Shown here piece by piece: positions 23,871 through 35,110 of a DNA stretch of 64,000 nucleotides (positions are counted from its first letter, which is position 1; every line of letters begins with the position of its first letter). The stretch is from Thamnaconus septentrionalis (lineage: Eukaryota; Chordata; Actinopteri; Tetraodontiformes; Monacanthidae), in contig CM020507.1 in NCBI GenBank assembly GCA_009823395.1, positions 3,371,501 through 3,435,500 of the forward strand, read 5' to 3'. The position numbers were made by a program, and so were the translations under genes. The notes under the pieces are model-generated. The model was not told where the DNA came from. It searched no databases and saw only the letters and a program-made list of their open reading frames with translations.

Positions 23871-25742
23871 TGTTTCCCGAACTGCATGTTTTGTTTTGTT
23901 TTTGTTTTTTTGCAAACATACTTTCTGAAAAGTGGAGTTGGCAGAAGACGTAAAGGATAAACCGGCTGACTGAGACTGTGGTTAGAAAACTTAAGGGACC
24001 TTTAAAACCTCCAAGAATTGCCAATCTAATCAGATCAGACGCCGCCTGCTCTGTGACCACATAGAGTCACTTTCTCAGCACTCGCTCTGCGGGGTCAATG
24101 CTGCGGAGATAATAATCACACAGTGCAAAAAATAAAAATATGTAAAAACCCACAGCCAAAAAACTGGCCCCAAATTGAAACAAATTGGAAAGCAACTACA
24201 ACTGCAACAACACAATCACCAGGATCGCAGCCAGGCAGCATCACAATTAGGCATAATGATGGTGAAACAGCCAAGGCCAAAAACACAATTTGTAGGAGTT
24301 ATGCTTGCAGAACCTCCTTTATTTTTTTGAGTACTTTTTTTTCCTCCGCAGGCTGGCAATCCTCGCCACCACCCTTCCCCCCTCCCCATCCATTATGAAT
24401 GAGGCTCCTCCTGGTGCTTTAATAGGCGCCGCTTTCATCCACACAGAGCCTCAACAACTTTGAACTCGCCTGTGCCGCCTCACCGAACGGTCACAGAAGC
24501 ACAAACGGCGACTCTTTCCCAGCTCCACCGCCGGCAGTTTACAGAACATGCTAATCTGCAAAGAGTAAATGTGTGTTCAGCAGGTCTTCATTAATGAAAA
24601 GGCACGAGTGTAAAATAGACCTGATGAATATATTATTCTGTATGTTAAAAGGCACGCTCTGCCTCGCGGCATTTTGCAGCAGAGGCACACACGCACACAT
24701 GCGCGCATGCACACACTCACACAGGCAACAGCTCTTTGTGGTTAAATTTATAGATGACAGAACTCAGTCTGCTCATGAAAAACGAGCGTGCTTGGCCGCA
24801 TGCCGTTTTCCCGCAGAGCCGCTGCCACTGGGCGCTGGCGGTGGCTGCTGCCGTTAACGGTTCCCCTCCGTCCAAAAGTCAACATCCTGCTCCGGCCAGA
24901 GGAGAGAAATACCTCCACCGGCTTGAGGGATGGCTCCCTTCTGGGGGAACCGGCGGGGAAGTCAAGCGCAGACAGCCACAGATTCTCGCTTCTTCGGCCC
25001 CTCCCACTTCATCGACCCCGCCGCCGCCATCCTCCTCGTCCGGCCCGAGAACAAAGAGGAACGTGGAGGTTTTTTTTGTTGTTGTAACATCTGAGGAATT
25101 CATGAGCAGATTAGTGTCTTCCAACATGTGAAAGGCCTGCTATTGATTGCGAGCTGGTCGGCTTGCGGCTTGTTTTCCGTCTAGCGCAGCTTCATGCCTG
25201 GAATATGAAGTCATGATGAGCTCTGTGTGCAGCCACAGCAGGGATAACTAAAACATGTGTACCTTTTTTTTGGTGGGGTTTTTAAGTGTATGTGTTTTTT
25301 TATTTTCTGCGTTCAAAAAGGACGGAACACGGGACGTAAGCTCAGTTTGATGTTTCGTCTGCAGCGGCCGTGTGGCTCAGACAGGAAGGTCATGAAAGAT
25401 TGAGGACAACTCGGAGCAGTTTAAAAGGAGATTGTCGTCTTCTGGTGTAGGAGCAAGGCGGCATGGCCTCCTCTGTCAAGGGTCTGATTTATGAATTCTT
25501 AAATTTCTTGTGAGTTGGAGGGAGGAAGTTTGGGAACATTCATTTTAATCTGCCGTCTGTGCATCTGGCCCAGAGAGTCCTGGAGGGGAGCAGCTACCAA
25601 CAGCTCACATTGACAAGTTAAAAGTCCCATATTATCCAGATTTTCAGTTGCTCTTTTCAGGATATTTTTCATCTCAGGCTTTAATAAATTAATAATCCCC
25701 CCCAAACTTGACAGATCTGCAGAAAACTGCAGAAACTGCATC
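23871..25742. other. Gene-free stretch with a CpG-richer middle
   Basis: No gene was recognised. 24650-24725 has CA/CG-rich simple sequence. 24760-25070 is CpG-richer and leaves frames of 94-125 codons open, with proline/serine-rich ends but no motifs. 25262-25325 has T-runs. Confidence 0.5.
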
Positions 25743-25770
25743 TTTAGTCCTCTGTTTACAGCCTCCTGAG
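25743..25770 (+). mobile_element. Short dispersed repeat, copy G (5' end only)
   Basis: TTTAGTCCTCTGTTTACAGC followed by CTCCTG matches the family 5' end at all but one position, then diverges. Confidence 0.65.
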
Positions 25771-26087
25771 TGTTGTCGCTACACATTCCACTGGCCAATT
25801 GTCAGTTGCATATAGACGTAATGTTGACGTTGATTGTTGTCGATGTCGATATTTTCGCAGAATGAGGAGGTGAAGTTGGTGTCATGGTTGATGTGGGGGG
25901 GGGGTTTAAGGGGTTAGTGGTGGCTGCCGATTGGCTGAGGCCAGAAGGAGACAAAAATTCAGGTCACTGACAGGATGTCAGGTTGGTTTTCAACCTGACA
26001 ATGAGTCTGCAGCTTTGGAGCAACAACATACGGGGAGAATTTTTACACAAGTGTTCATGCTTTTGCTTCAGTATAAGCTGTACGTAT

Positions 26088-26136
26088 GTATGTATGTATT
26101 CCATCTCTCTCTCTCTCTTTCTCTCTCTCTCTTTCT
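26088..26136. repeat. (GTAT)n and (CT)n simple repeats
   Basis: A short GTATGTATGTAT run is followed by a CT run with TTTCT interruptions. A second CT run lies at 26259-26279. Confidence 0.9.
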
Positions 26137-26525
26137 ACCATGCTGTTATTTGTTTTCCGAGAGGCCATCACTTCTGCAGAATGCTCACAGTGAGGCACAA
26201 CGTGGAAAAATCTCCACATGCAGACTGTGTTTTGTCAACAGGTCCTCAGTGGCTTCCCTCTCTCTCTCGCTCTCTCTCTGCGGTTGATAAGCACACACCG
26301 TGCGTGCCGTGAAGGCTGAGTCAGCTCACTTCAGCCGGAAGCAACTCTGTTTCTTTTCACACGCACCAGCAGTCTGATCGATTCTTGTAGAGAAACACAG
26401 GACGTGTTGATATATCTTATTAACATTCAAGGAACTTCAACAGTGGCCCCTGTTTACATCAGAAACAAATTATGCTACTAGGACAAGTAATATGGTGTTT
26501 ATTCCTATTTTGGGGAAGTTCTTTG

Positions 26526-26573
26526 CTGTAATAATTATTACAGTAATATATTACTGTCCAACACTGGTTGGGT
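26526..26573 (-). mobile_element. hAT-like terminus fragment
   Basis: On the minus strand it reads CAGTGTTGGACAGTAATATA followed by TTACTGTAATAATTATTACA. A CAGTGTTGG start followed by AGTAATATATTACT-type sequence is a common end of fish hAT-family MITEs. The opposite end was not found with certainty. Confidence 0.45.
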
Positions 26574-26715
26574 CTTCCATTTCTCAGCGGTACAACATGA
26601 GAGGACTGCGGACTGAGTGAATGCTCTTATTTTTATAAGAGCTGGAGGTTCAAATCCTTCATCCCAGAAGAGCCGTGGGAGGGACGTGGGCCTCGTCCTC
26701 GCTGCTCTGACTCAC

Positions 26716-26920
26716 GTCCGAGATGCTCCAACTTGTGTCGATTCCTCCTGAAGAACTCGGCTGCGGCCGAGCCGGATGACGGATCACTTTCAGCCAACCA
26801 GGCGTCGTCTTCAGCAGACAGCCGCAGAGCGACCCCGGCGCTTCCTGCCGTTCCCTCCTCAGCCTTGCCACCCTCCCACCCACCTCTCTCCAGTCTCTGC
26901 GGTCTGTTTAATGAGCTCAC
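26716..26920 (-). other. Possible coding exon (weak)
   Basis: On the minus strand a frame reads through LSAEDDAWLAESDPSSGS and AAAEFFRRNRHKLEHLG, charged and varied sequence unlike the repeat translations elsewhere. It runs into CTCGGAC|GTGAGT (boundary 26715/26716), a near-consensus 5' splice site in phase 1. I cannot identify the protein, no strong acceptor is evident (candidates ACCGCAG near 26900 and ACGGCAG near 26830 lack long pyrimidine tracts), and chance is possible. There is no neighbouring exon I can link to it. Confidence 0.2.
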
Positions 26921-27260
26921 TCTGAGCTGTGTTTAAGCTCATTAACCTTTGTGGGTGGTAAGTCCCAGCGAGAGGGAGAGCCACCGATACCAGGACACAG
27001 ATATGTGGAGGAGAGGTTTCCTTCTTCCAGCCGCTTTGATTTGAACGTATTAACATTTGGGGAAAAAAAATGCCCTTTAAGTAGACAAAGAAAAAAAAGA
27101 GTACTTTAATTTTGCGCAGTTATAGAAATGTCAGGGAATCTGCAGTGCTTAAAGAAATATTTTTGACTGAAAGAGTCATCAAAACGTAGAGAAAAGATAT
27201 TAAGATGTCTAGCTACCAGTTTTACTGCTGCTGGACGGAACACAAAAAAAGTTCTGGAAT

Positions 27261-27414
27261 CAGCCCTTTGTGACATCACAAGGGTACTGCTACTTCTTCT
27301 AGCCATAATGTAGCTCCTCTCACCAAGACCACCTTGTTTTAATCTGCTTCCAAACATGTGGAGGATCCAACTAAAGCACTGGTTTTAGTAGGAGGCTGCA
27401 AACAAAGGGCTAAA
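27261..27414 (-). mobile_element. Short dispersed repeat, copy D (near full length)
   Basis: On the minus strand it begins TTTAGCCCTTTGTTTGCAGC, CTCCTACTAAAAC, continues CAGTGCTTTAGTTGGATCCT and CCACATGTTTGGAAGC, and ends CCCTTGTGATGTCACAAAGG followed by GCTG. The GCTTTAGTTGGA segment is shared with copy C, which shows that the two share an internal body and not just the ends. Confidence 0.75.
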
Positions 27415-28002
27415 TATGGTGTTTTTCCTCAAGATTTTTCTTTTCTTTTTTGGGGTGGAAGATTAATGGTTAGATTAACGGTGAGAGGCTGCTCCACCAG
27501 CCTTAAAAATAAAGATTTTAGGGGTGTCTAATGGAGACGCTTAGTAGGTTTCCTTCTTTCATGCCACAGGCCAACACATAGATTATCTCTGTGAAGAAAC
27601 GACCGCGGCAGAAATGCGTTATGCGTGCCGCCTCTTACCGCAAAATCAAACTACACAAAAACACAGTGGCCTCTTTGCATGTAGAACCTTTAGAAAAACA
27701 CCCAACTTGCTTTACAACGTTTTCCATGAACACGTCAAATGCACTCTCAATCGTTCAGTATACACACTACTTCTGGTATTCAGACATTTGATTTAATGCA
27801 GGGATTGCGGCGTATAAAAATCGGCCCCAGAATAACTGAACTTCGATCAAAAATGCGGCGCATTCAATCGTCTTTGTCTTTGGTTCACACTCTCCTCCTC
27901 GTCTCCTCCCTTTCATACTAAATTAAGAGGCGACTGAAGCAACACTGTGTTATTGGCGCAGTCACACTCATAAATAGCCTGCATATTAAAACGAGTGCGC
28001 GC

Positions 28003-28003
<1 letters not shown>
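27415..28003. other. Unique non-coding DNA, no gene seen
   Basis: No gene or further repeat was recognised. Frames of 60-66 codons only. Confidence 0.5.

Positions 28004-28043
<40 letters not shown>
28004..28043. repeat. (CA)n microsatellite
   Basis: Twenty CA units followed by TACTCTCTCTCTC. Confidence 0.98.
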
Positions 28044-28045
<2 letters not shown>

Positions 28046-28166
28046 CTCTCTCTCTCCCCTGGGCGCCGCCGCTTCATCGTGCCGACACGTCTCTCGAAGA
28101 AAAGCCTCGTCGTCGCCGTTTCCTCTCGTCTCCTCCTGATTGTCTCTTACAGCCGCTGCTCCCCCT

Positions 28167-28188
28167 GGGGGTGGGGGGTGGGGGAGGC
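28167..28188 (+). other. G-rich tract followed by C-rich tract
   Basis: GGGGGTGGGGGGTGGGGGAG can form a G-quadruplex on the plus strand. C-runs at 28198-28228 (CCCCCCCCCTCCCCCTCCC) put a second potential quadruplex on the minus strand 15 bp away. Confidence 0.6.
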
Positions 28189-28464
28189 AGTTGTATGCCC
28201 CCCCCCCCTCCCCCTCCCTCTACCCCCCCTGCAGCAGATGCTCTCCTCCACTCCGTAATCTGTCCGCCAGCCAGGAAATATTATTGAGCGCTGGATTCTT
28301 ACGGTGGGCGGGCGAGGGCTCGTTTGCATATTCACCATCTTCACAGAGCTCCGCTTCTCCTGTGTCGGTGGCAGGGAAGGTTAAGAGCCCGGCGAGGGCT
28401 GGAGGAGGGGATTAGCCGCGCCGAGGATTGCTTTTTATTACCGCTAAGGTCACGGCCGTGTTTA

Positions 28465-28472
<8 letters not shown>

Positions 28473-28502
<30 letters not shown>
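28473..28502. repeat. (GA)n microsatellite
   Basis: About 15 GA units after an A10 run, with a second shorter GA run at 28537-28552. Confidence 0.96.
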
Positions 28503-28505
<3 letters not shown>

Positions 28506-28820
28506 CACATCTGGCGGGCGAGCTGGGAGATGGTGAAAGAGAGAGAGAGAGACGACACGGTGGAGGAGCCACTTTGATTTCATTAAAGAGACACTGGGAG
28601 ACTTCTTATGAAGGCGAGATAACGGCGTGGGCGAGCGGAGATAGCGGCAACAATGGTATCAGTTCAATCAGCGGGAATCAAAAGTGTTTCCACACACAGA
28701 GAGCAGCGGCAGCCTGTTTGTGCAGTGTGATATAATGGGCTGAAAAAAGGATTACATCATCGTTTCAGATGTAGGTGGGGGAGGTTTGAGGAGGCATCAG
28801 CGGAGGAGAGGGAAGGCTGG

Positions 28821-28840
28821 CAGTGCCACCTGGTGGCCGC
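28821..28840 (-). promoter_or_regulatory. CTCF-like motif (strong)
   Basis: CAGTGCCACCTGGTGGCCGC on the plus strand. Reversed, GCCACCAGGTGGCACTG matches the CTCF core CCASYAGRKGGCRS at every core position, so the motif points to lower coordinates. Known biology: CTCF anchors loops and domain borders in an orientation-dependent way. Occupancy is not shown by sequence. Confidence 0.6.
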
Positions 28841-29179
28841 TTTGCCGGGCTGCAGCAGCGTAGCCAGAACGGTTGTTCTCTCAGACGGCCTGCAGGAATG
28901 AGCGCCAGCGTCGCCACTCCACTGTGATGAAACTGGAAGAAATGAGGAGGAGAGTCGGGGGAGGCATCCACATTTCCGAAACATCATGTTTTCAGCCTAA
29001 ACGGATGAATTACATGATTTCTTTTAGAGTTTAGCGATGAATTTTTTTTAGCAATCTCTTGATTTCCAGCTCCGGTTTGGCAGATCTTATTGGGTTGAAT
29101 AAATTAAATTACGAGTAGGTGGCATAACATCCAAAAAACACACAGTTATTATGTGGTGCATATCTGATTTTATTTTTCT
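28841..29179. other. Unique non-coding DNA, no gene seen
   Basis: No gene signal. Minus-strand frames of 68-76 codons overlap the CTCF-like motif and show nothing recognisable. Confidence 0.5.
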
Positions 29180-29254
29180 GTGAAGCACTTTGAGATGCAT
29201 TGATAATGCATTAAAAGCGCTGTATAAATAAAGTTTTGATTGATTGATTGATTG
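29180..29254 (+). mobile_element. L2-type LINE/SINE 3' tail
   Basis: GTGAAGCACTTTGAGATGCA, then AAAAGCGCTGTATAAATAAA and a (GATT)4 end. A GTAAAGCRCTTTGAG...AAAAGCGCTATATAAATAAAG tail ending in a short tandem repeat is the usual 3' end of L2-clade LINEs and the SINEs they mobilise in fish. Only the tail is present or recognisable. Confidence 0.7.
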
Positions 29255-31431
29255 AGCACACAGGACAGCAAGCAGCAGCTTGTTTCCGCCTTGTTAGCGC
29301 TAGTGCTAGTAAACAAAACCACACAGGGCGGCCTTTCAAATTAATCTCTATTGACGGCACCCAGTCACATGAACAATGTAAGCTCTTGGCATTCCATTGT
29401 GCACGACGGACTCGGTGAAGTGCAACGCAGAAATGAAACAGAAGAAGAAACAGTTCCTAAAAGCGGTTGTGGAGCACACGCCCAGCCTCGCTCCTGCACT
29501 GGCTGAGGATCTGGAGTGTCTTTTAGTGGAGCAGAAGGATCCCTGAAGAGCTCGGCGAACGCCTGCAGCCATGAGAGAGCCATCCAGGGCGCATCTGCAT
29601 GATCAGACGGCGACGTCGCTCGCGGCAAAGCCTGCGAGCTTGCGCGCTTCTGTTTGTGTGGCTTTTTTTGGTTTTTTTTGCGGCCAATTTCGGAGCAAAT
29701 CTCCAAAGAGCCCTTTAATGGCACTAATGGCAAAGAGGCTTTCAAAGCCGCTGCTGCTTCCTCGGTGTGAGTCTGCGAGAGGCACTCAGCCATCTCTCTA
29801 CCACCCGCTAATCGCTGGGTTGGTGCCGCAATTCAGACCACATGGCAGCGCGAGGACAGCGTGCTGCGTGCTGGATCAATTACGCGTCATTATTCAGACG
29901 CTCACGGAACATTAGCGAGGCAAAAACCGCAGCCGACGAAGGATCAGCTTGCGTGAGAACCTCCTGCGACGACGTATTAAAACGTGCACTTCCTCTGTGT
30001 GAGCCCGGGTTTCCGCTGGGCTCGTCTGCCGCCTCCATTTGAACCCGCCGCCACTCTAATCTACTTACATCCTGCTGCTATCAAGTCTGGAATTGACTCG
30101 AATGGGTGTCAAGCACCTTCAAGAGCAGCGAGTTGATCACAGTGTTGTCCAGCCATCTGACAGAGCGTTCACTTCTCTCCAATAATAAAGTACTTCCTCG
30201 CTTGCCACTGGCAATAGCGACGTGCCAGGACTTGATTCTGAAATGATACCAGTACTTTAAATACTTATAATGTGTAAAGAGAATGAAAAAAATGTGGCTA
30301 TTGCAAATTACAGGGGGAAAAAAGAACAAAACAACTGTTTAAACAAAACTAATTTACAGAATGAAATCATATTTCTGATGTTTCCTCTGATCAATGAAAT
30401 GTTGAGGATGCATTTAGCTGTAAATCTGCAGCTCCACTCAAAGCAATACGTTCAAGGTCAAGGTTAAGGTAGTCAAAAAGTAGGTACTGTAGGTTGTCAA
30501 TTCTGCAAAGTGTGTGACACATTGAGAGGATTGGAATTGTGTCTCTCAGGGGCCCACAGAGCTCCAGTGAGCATTTAAGAAGTCACATTCAAGCCTGCAC
30601 ACCGCTCCCCTCCTCCCTTTTCAAGTGGTTTTCATCACTTTTACACACATTTCCTGAAGCACTCGTCGGTTGAGGGAACCCCGATAACTGCACCTCGCAC
30701 CGCCTCTTCCCCAGCCCGGCCCGCTGCACCACACTGTACTGCTCAGTCTCAAAGAAAATGTAGCAGAACTAATAATTCCAAATATTAGTTCGATCATTCC
30801 CGGCGGCTAACTGCCATCCGGGAATGCTTGTCAGGAGGACATATTTCATCCCTGCTTCGTGATTTCACTGCCGACGGGCTCATATTGTTTGTTAATGTAT
30901 CCCGGTATATCTACACCAAACATAGGCATATACAGTATATATCTATCTCCAGGTGGAGTAATTTGAGTGATTTCTGAATCGTGCTGTTTCAAGACCTAGA
31001 CAAGATCATCAAAATGTGGACATTTGATTTTTGGTTGACATGCCATCAATTTTTTCAGACCCACAGAAAGACGTCATCAAATCAAATTAGGATTTGTAAC
31101 AGGCCTTAAATAACCAGCGAATTAAACTATGTTAATGTTTTCTGGTAGTATTACGTCTGTAGCTCAGAGTTCAGATTCATTCAAACTGACTATCAAATTA
31201 TCCCCAATGCCAGTGCTAACTAATGGATTAATCAAGATAAAGAAATCAAAAACAACTTTTTGACATGTATACTTTAGTATAAGGCTGTTCACAACAGTTG
31301 ATTTCATCCAGCTAGCACTGTGTCACGCGACTTAATAGACCAATGTGATCTGGATCTACCCAGTCTGGGATCCAGAGGTCTCTTTATTCCCGACTTGACC
31401 TACCTGGCTCAGTGACCACCCTGTTTCTCTT
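29255..31431. other. Long gene-free stretch
   Basis: No gene was recognised. 29560-29900 is CpG-bearing and repeat-free (frames of 114 and 142 codons on opposite strands, no motifs). 30240-31330 is AT-rich unique DNA, with TATACAGTATATATC near 30930. Confidence 0.5.
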
Positions 31432-31492
31432 CCTTTCCAAACATGTTTGAGCAGGAAACTAAAAACCCGGCAGCCGTAAACAGCGGGCTAAA
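31432..31492 (-). mobile_element. Short dispersed repeat, copy H (5' part)
   Basis: On the minus strand: TTTAGCCCGCTGTTTACGGC, a diverged CTGCCGGGTTTTTAG, then GCTCAAACATGTTTGGAAAG. It shares the end and the CATGTTTGGAA word with copy D. Confidence 0.6.
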
Positions 31493-32289
31493 GGTGCCGC
31501 TTTCCAGGAGATCTTGAGCGGTTATTGGATTATTAATCACACAAGGCTGATGGATGGGCGTCCGAGATGAAAAACAATGTTGTGCCAGTGAAAAGAACCA
31601 CGGGACCATCACCACGCTTGCAGCAACACGGCTGCAGGCTTTCATCCCCCTAACAGCTTTCAGAGCTGCGGTGTGTTAAACAAGAACGCAGTTTTATTTC
31701 AATCGTGTGAAAATATTTTATGGTCGTTTGCGTGGATAAGCTCTCCTCCGTGCACGAGAGCAGACTAAATTTTTTTTTTTTCCTCACTGTTGATTCAACG
31801 CGGTGGTTTAAACACACACCAAGAGACGGTTCACGAGGGCAAACTCAGTCGTAGCGCCGAGCGAGGCAACGGCGGGGAAAATTGTTATTCAGGTCAAGCT
31901 CCGTACTTTGCTACGGAACGAGCACGTTTTTTTAAAAAGCACAGGATCCCTGAAGGCAACAAACCGCGCAACGCAGACACACACGCACACAAGCACACAC
32001 ACACAAAACTCCACTCACTGACCTTGAAGAGTCTTGTTTATACAAATTAAAATTAAACAGCGAAGAGGAAAAAGATCATTCCTCGGTTTAATTCAGCATC
32101 GTGAAGGTGGCGGCTCACGCAGCGAGAAAATCACCCACAAGGAGGAAAACAAGTGTTTTTCCACAGGGGGAAAAAACAGACTATTTCACATTCAGCGCGC
32201 ATCTCACGGCGAAAAAAGACACCCGACACCCTTCAGGAAAACCGACGGCGAGGCGTTATGATTTGTATTCTTTGAGTAACAACGTCTAT

Positions 32290-32311
32290 GTATATATATA
32301 TATATATATAA
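32290..32311. repeat. (TA)n microsatellite
   Basis: About ten TA units. A second shorter run with a GAT extension lies at 32939-32965. Confidence 0.95.
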
Positions 32312-32890
32312 AAGAGTGGGATGGCGCAGCAAAGGCGACGCGGGTCAGCTGTAAAAGCCCCGCCTCCCTCGGGTCGTTCCTCTATATGTCACCCGGCGCC
32401 GTGTCTCTCGCCCGCATCGCGAGGCAACCTTTGGAAATGTCAGCGCGATAAAACCCCGGCCGGATGGGCCGCGGCGGGACAGAGTGGTGTCAAACGCCAT
32501 TAGTTTTAATCCCATTTGCGGTGAAATTGCTCTTGAAAGGTAACAGGATCTATAAGAGCGGCGGCGGCACCCTCCCCTCCCCCGAGGCTACGGCGTCGCC
32601 GTAAATCTCCCCGCCGCGCTGATGACTCGTCTCCTCGGCCGGGATCAGAGCGTCGGCGGGCGAACGCAGGCGTCGAGTCGTTGCAATTTCTCGCTTAAGT
32701 GACGGAGCCGCTGCGGCCCGGAGCCGACGGCTGCCCTCGGCCCAGAGATTCATTGGCTCCGCTGCGGTGCCCCACCACCACCCCCTCTCCCCAACCTCAG
32801 AGGCAAATTGCTGCAGTTTGCTCGGCGCTGAGTTTGTACGACTACGAGGTGCACAAGAATGAGAGCGCGCGAGCTTGCAGGGGGTGCTGA
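32312..32890. promoter_or_regulatory. CpG-rich block, possible CpG island or promoter
   Basis: CpG is clearly commoner than in the flanks, with runs such as CTACGGCGTCGCCGTAAATC and GAGCGTCGGCGGGCGAACGC. It carries a GC-box-like CCCCGCCTCCC (32360), GCGATAAAACCCCGG (32446) and TCTATAAGAGCGGCGG (32550), which could serve as TATA-like elements, though spacing to a start site cannot be judged. No open frame in it is convincing (116 codons plus at 32101-32451, 173 codons minus at 32550-33071, neither with motifs). Confidence 0.4.
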
Positions 32891-32965
32891 GGTCACGTGA
32901 CCTTTTGTCAGGATATATTTTTTCTACGACTAATAGTCCATATATATATATAATGATGATGATAA

Positions 32966-33909
32966 AGAAAATATCTGGAACGACTTTGTTCTTATGGCAG
33001 CGACAGGAACAGACTTTCTTTACAACCCTGTAAAAATTTAACAGTGACAATAAAATAAATACATGAAACAAAAGAACGTGCTTGAGAATAAAACATAATA
33101 GTTAAAGAAATTAAATTAATAATAGACAAATTAAACAATTAATCGGGAATCAAAAATGTTACAACAAACTCCACACACCGACAGACGGGGATTTTAATAA
33201 TTTTACTTGTTTTGAGCAAATAATTTTTTCGTTTTTCAAACAGGTGTTTCCACTGTGGTCCCTCTGAAGTGTGTAGAGTGTGTAGAGTGTTTCCATTTGC
33301 TCTCTCTCTCTGTCTCTCTCTCGCTCTCGATTGCATGTCTGAGCCACTTCCTGTCTGAGAGCCAGAGGGCTGCTGGGAGATGCTCTCCGCTTCCTGGCTC
33401 AGCGGCAGGCTGCGGTTTCCTTGCTGCCAGGCCAAACGCCGTGCGGCTACAATGAGCGCCGATTGTCTCACAGCTCACACAACATGAAACAAACTGCAGG
33501 CCTTGCAACAGGTTTGGATTGAGAAGCTCTGACACTGAGTGGGCGTGGCCTCTCTGTGGGCATGGTCTCTCTGCTGCCACTGTGGTGTCACACCTTCGCA
33601 CCGCACTGACTGCAGGCCGCGGCTGGCGGCGGCAGGAAGACCGTGTCTGCGCCTTCTCCTGTCCCGTCTCGTACCATCCCATCACACGCGCACGCCGTGG
33701 CTGAAGGTGAGACTCTTGACACCGCGGTCGTCCGCCCTGACAGCGTGACGTTTTGTCTGAGTAAATGGGGGTTGAGAGGCGAAGATGATGAACGTGAAAA
33801 TGCAGCAAATAGATGGCAAAAATTCAAAGTTGCTGCATTTTTGCAAAAAATCACTTTGTTCGCAGTAAAGAAATGAGAAGATCAGTCCGATAAGGTTTGA
33901 GAATAAGGC
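32966..33909. other. Gene-free stretch
   Basis: 33000-33240 is AT-rich. (TC)n runs interrupted by G lie at 33300-33329. 33540-33760 is GC-richer, with a repeated GTGGGCGTGGCCTCTCTGT-like segment (33538 and 33557, TGGGCRTGG...TCTCTG) of about 20 bp. Frames up to 190 codons on the minus strand (33236-33808) are arginine/serine/cysteine-rich, cross the TC run and show no motif. Confidence 0.5.
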
Positions 33910-33973
33910 ACCCATGTGTGGACGGTCCAAGAAATTATCGGCTTTAGTGGGAGGCTGTCAACAAAGGGCTAAA
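33910..33973 (-). mobile_element. Short dispersed repeat, copy E (5' part)
   Basis: On the minus strand: TTTAGCCCTTTGTTGACAGC, CTCCCACTAAAGCC, then TTGGACCGTCCACACATG, which parallels TTGGACCCTCCACACGATG in copy C. Confidence 0.7.
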
Positions 33974-34199
33974 TGTGCTATTTTTTTGGGGGGGACATGT
34001 GTTGTGGGGTTAAAGAAATAAGGATGTGAAAGTGTGTGTAAGATGTGGCCTCTAACTTCAAGCGAAAGGTCACAAATACAAATCAAATAACATTTGTAAA
34101 GCTGCTAATTAAGTCATAAATGGAACTCTAAAGGTCGACGACTGGAATAAATGTGCAACCTTTAAATATATTAACACAGAGACAGCAGGACAAAGAGTC

Positions 34200-34233
34200 A
34201 GTTTTAGCAGGAGGGTGTAAACAGAGAGCTAAA
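34200..34233 (-). mobile_element. Short dispersed repeat, copy F (5' end)
   Basis: On the minus strand: TTTAGCTCTCTGTTTACACC followed by CTCCTGCTAAAAC. It lies 230 bp from copy E in the same orientation. Confidence 0.65.
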
Positions 34234-34643
34234 TATGCTTTTCGTACTGATGTCAAAGTGAGTTTAAGGTAAAGTAAAGGTCAGTAAATTGGTGCGTTGT
34301 AGCAAAATTGGGGATAAAAAGGTAACAAACGTAGTTTGCAGGGAATGAGTGCACACTCGCTCTCCCACCCGACTAAAACCTTCCGCCAGGTCTGTTTATC
34401 CAGGAAGCTCCAGGAAGTCGGCCGCTGCTTCATTCCCTGTGCGGCTATCAGATGCAACACGGAAAAGGAGCACACGCAGTCGCCGAGGCAATTTAGTTCT
34501 GAAGGAAGCCGCGTGGATTGCCGTGTCACATACATTCAACTTTAACATGGGAGGTGTGGGCGGAGCCTTGGCCACTGGTACACAATACTTAATAAAACAT
34601 TCCAGCTGCAGCATGTGGGGGTGTGGAGGGGAAGAGAGGGGAC

Positions 34644-34647
<4 letters not shown>
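34234..34647. other. Unique non-coding DNA, no gene seen
   Basis: Frames across 34336-34545 include FIPCAAIRCNTEKEH, which is superficially like a THAP-domain start, but nothing else of that domain follows. No gene is called. Confidence 0.5.

Positions 34648-34676
<29 letters not shown>
34648..34676. repeat. (TG)n microsatellite
   Basis: About 14 TG units. Confidence 0.96.
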
Positions 34677-34679
<3 letters not shown>

Positions 34680-34829
34680 GAAGGTGGTGTATCGCAGTGA
34701 TGCAGCAGGTTCCGCATGGACAATTTAATGAGAGCGCGGATGGAAAATGTTTCATCCAAAGAGCCGAGCAGCAGTAGCAGCGGATCCAACCGCAGACACA
34801 CAAATAAAACAGGACAGATCATTTACCTG

Positions 34830-35110
34830 CTGTCAGCGTGTTTGTTCTCGGCTCTTGGATACTTGTTCCGTTTTATGGTCGCGTTCCGGCTCCATCTGCC
34901 AGAATTCTAATTGAAGTGGCGCCGAGCGGCTCATACAACACAGTGGGGGGATGATGAGAGTGTTTCGCCTCCGTCGAGGCCGGCGGCGTTATGACTCGGA
35001 TTAATAGTGTGCGCCAATGTTTTGTTGTCGCTGATCAATCAATCCCACACGCACGGCCTCCGTTGTGAACATCTGACAGGGATTCTTCTTTACCCCCTGA
35101 AAGGGTCGAA
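34830..35110. promoter_or_regulatory. Candidate conserved non-coding block
   Basis: Unique, balanced sequence with GCCAGAATTCTAATTGAAGT (34899), a CpG cluster (GTCGAGGCCGGCGGCGTTAT at 34973) and GACTCGGATTAATAGTGTGC. Enhancer-like texture only. Confidence 0.28.

Noticed and set aside
26640..26665. tRNA B-box-like GGTTCAAATCC
   Set aside because: No A box or cloverleaf arms at the right spacing upstream.
34336..34545. THAP-like zinc finger start (CAAIRCNTE)
   Set aside because: Only a few residues fit; the rest of the C2CH pattern and the AVPTIF-type end are absent.
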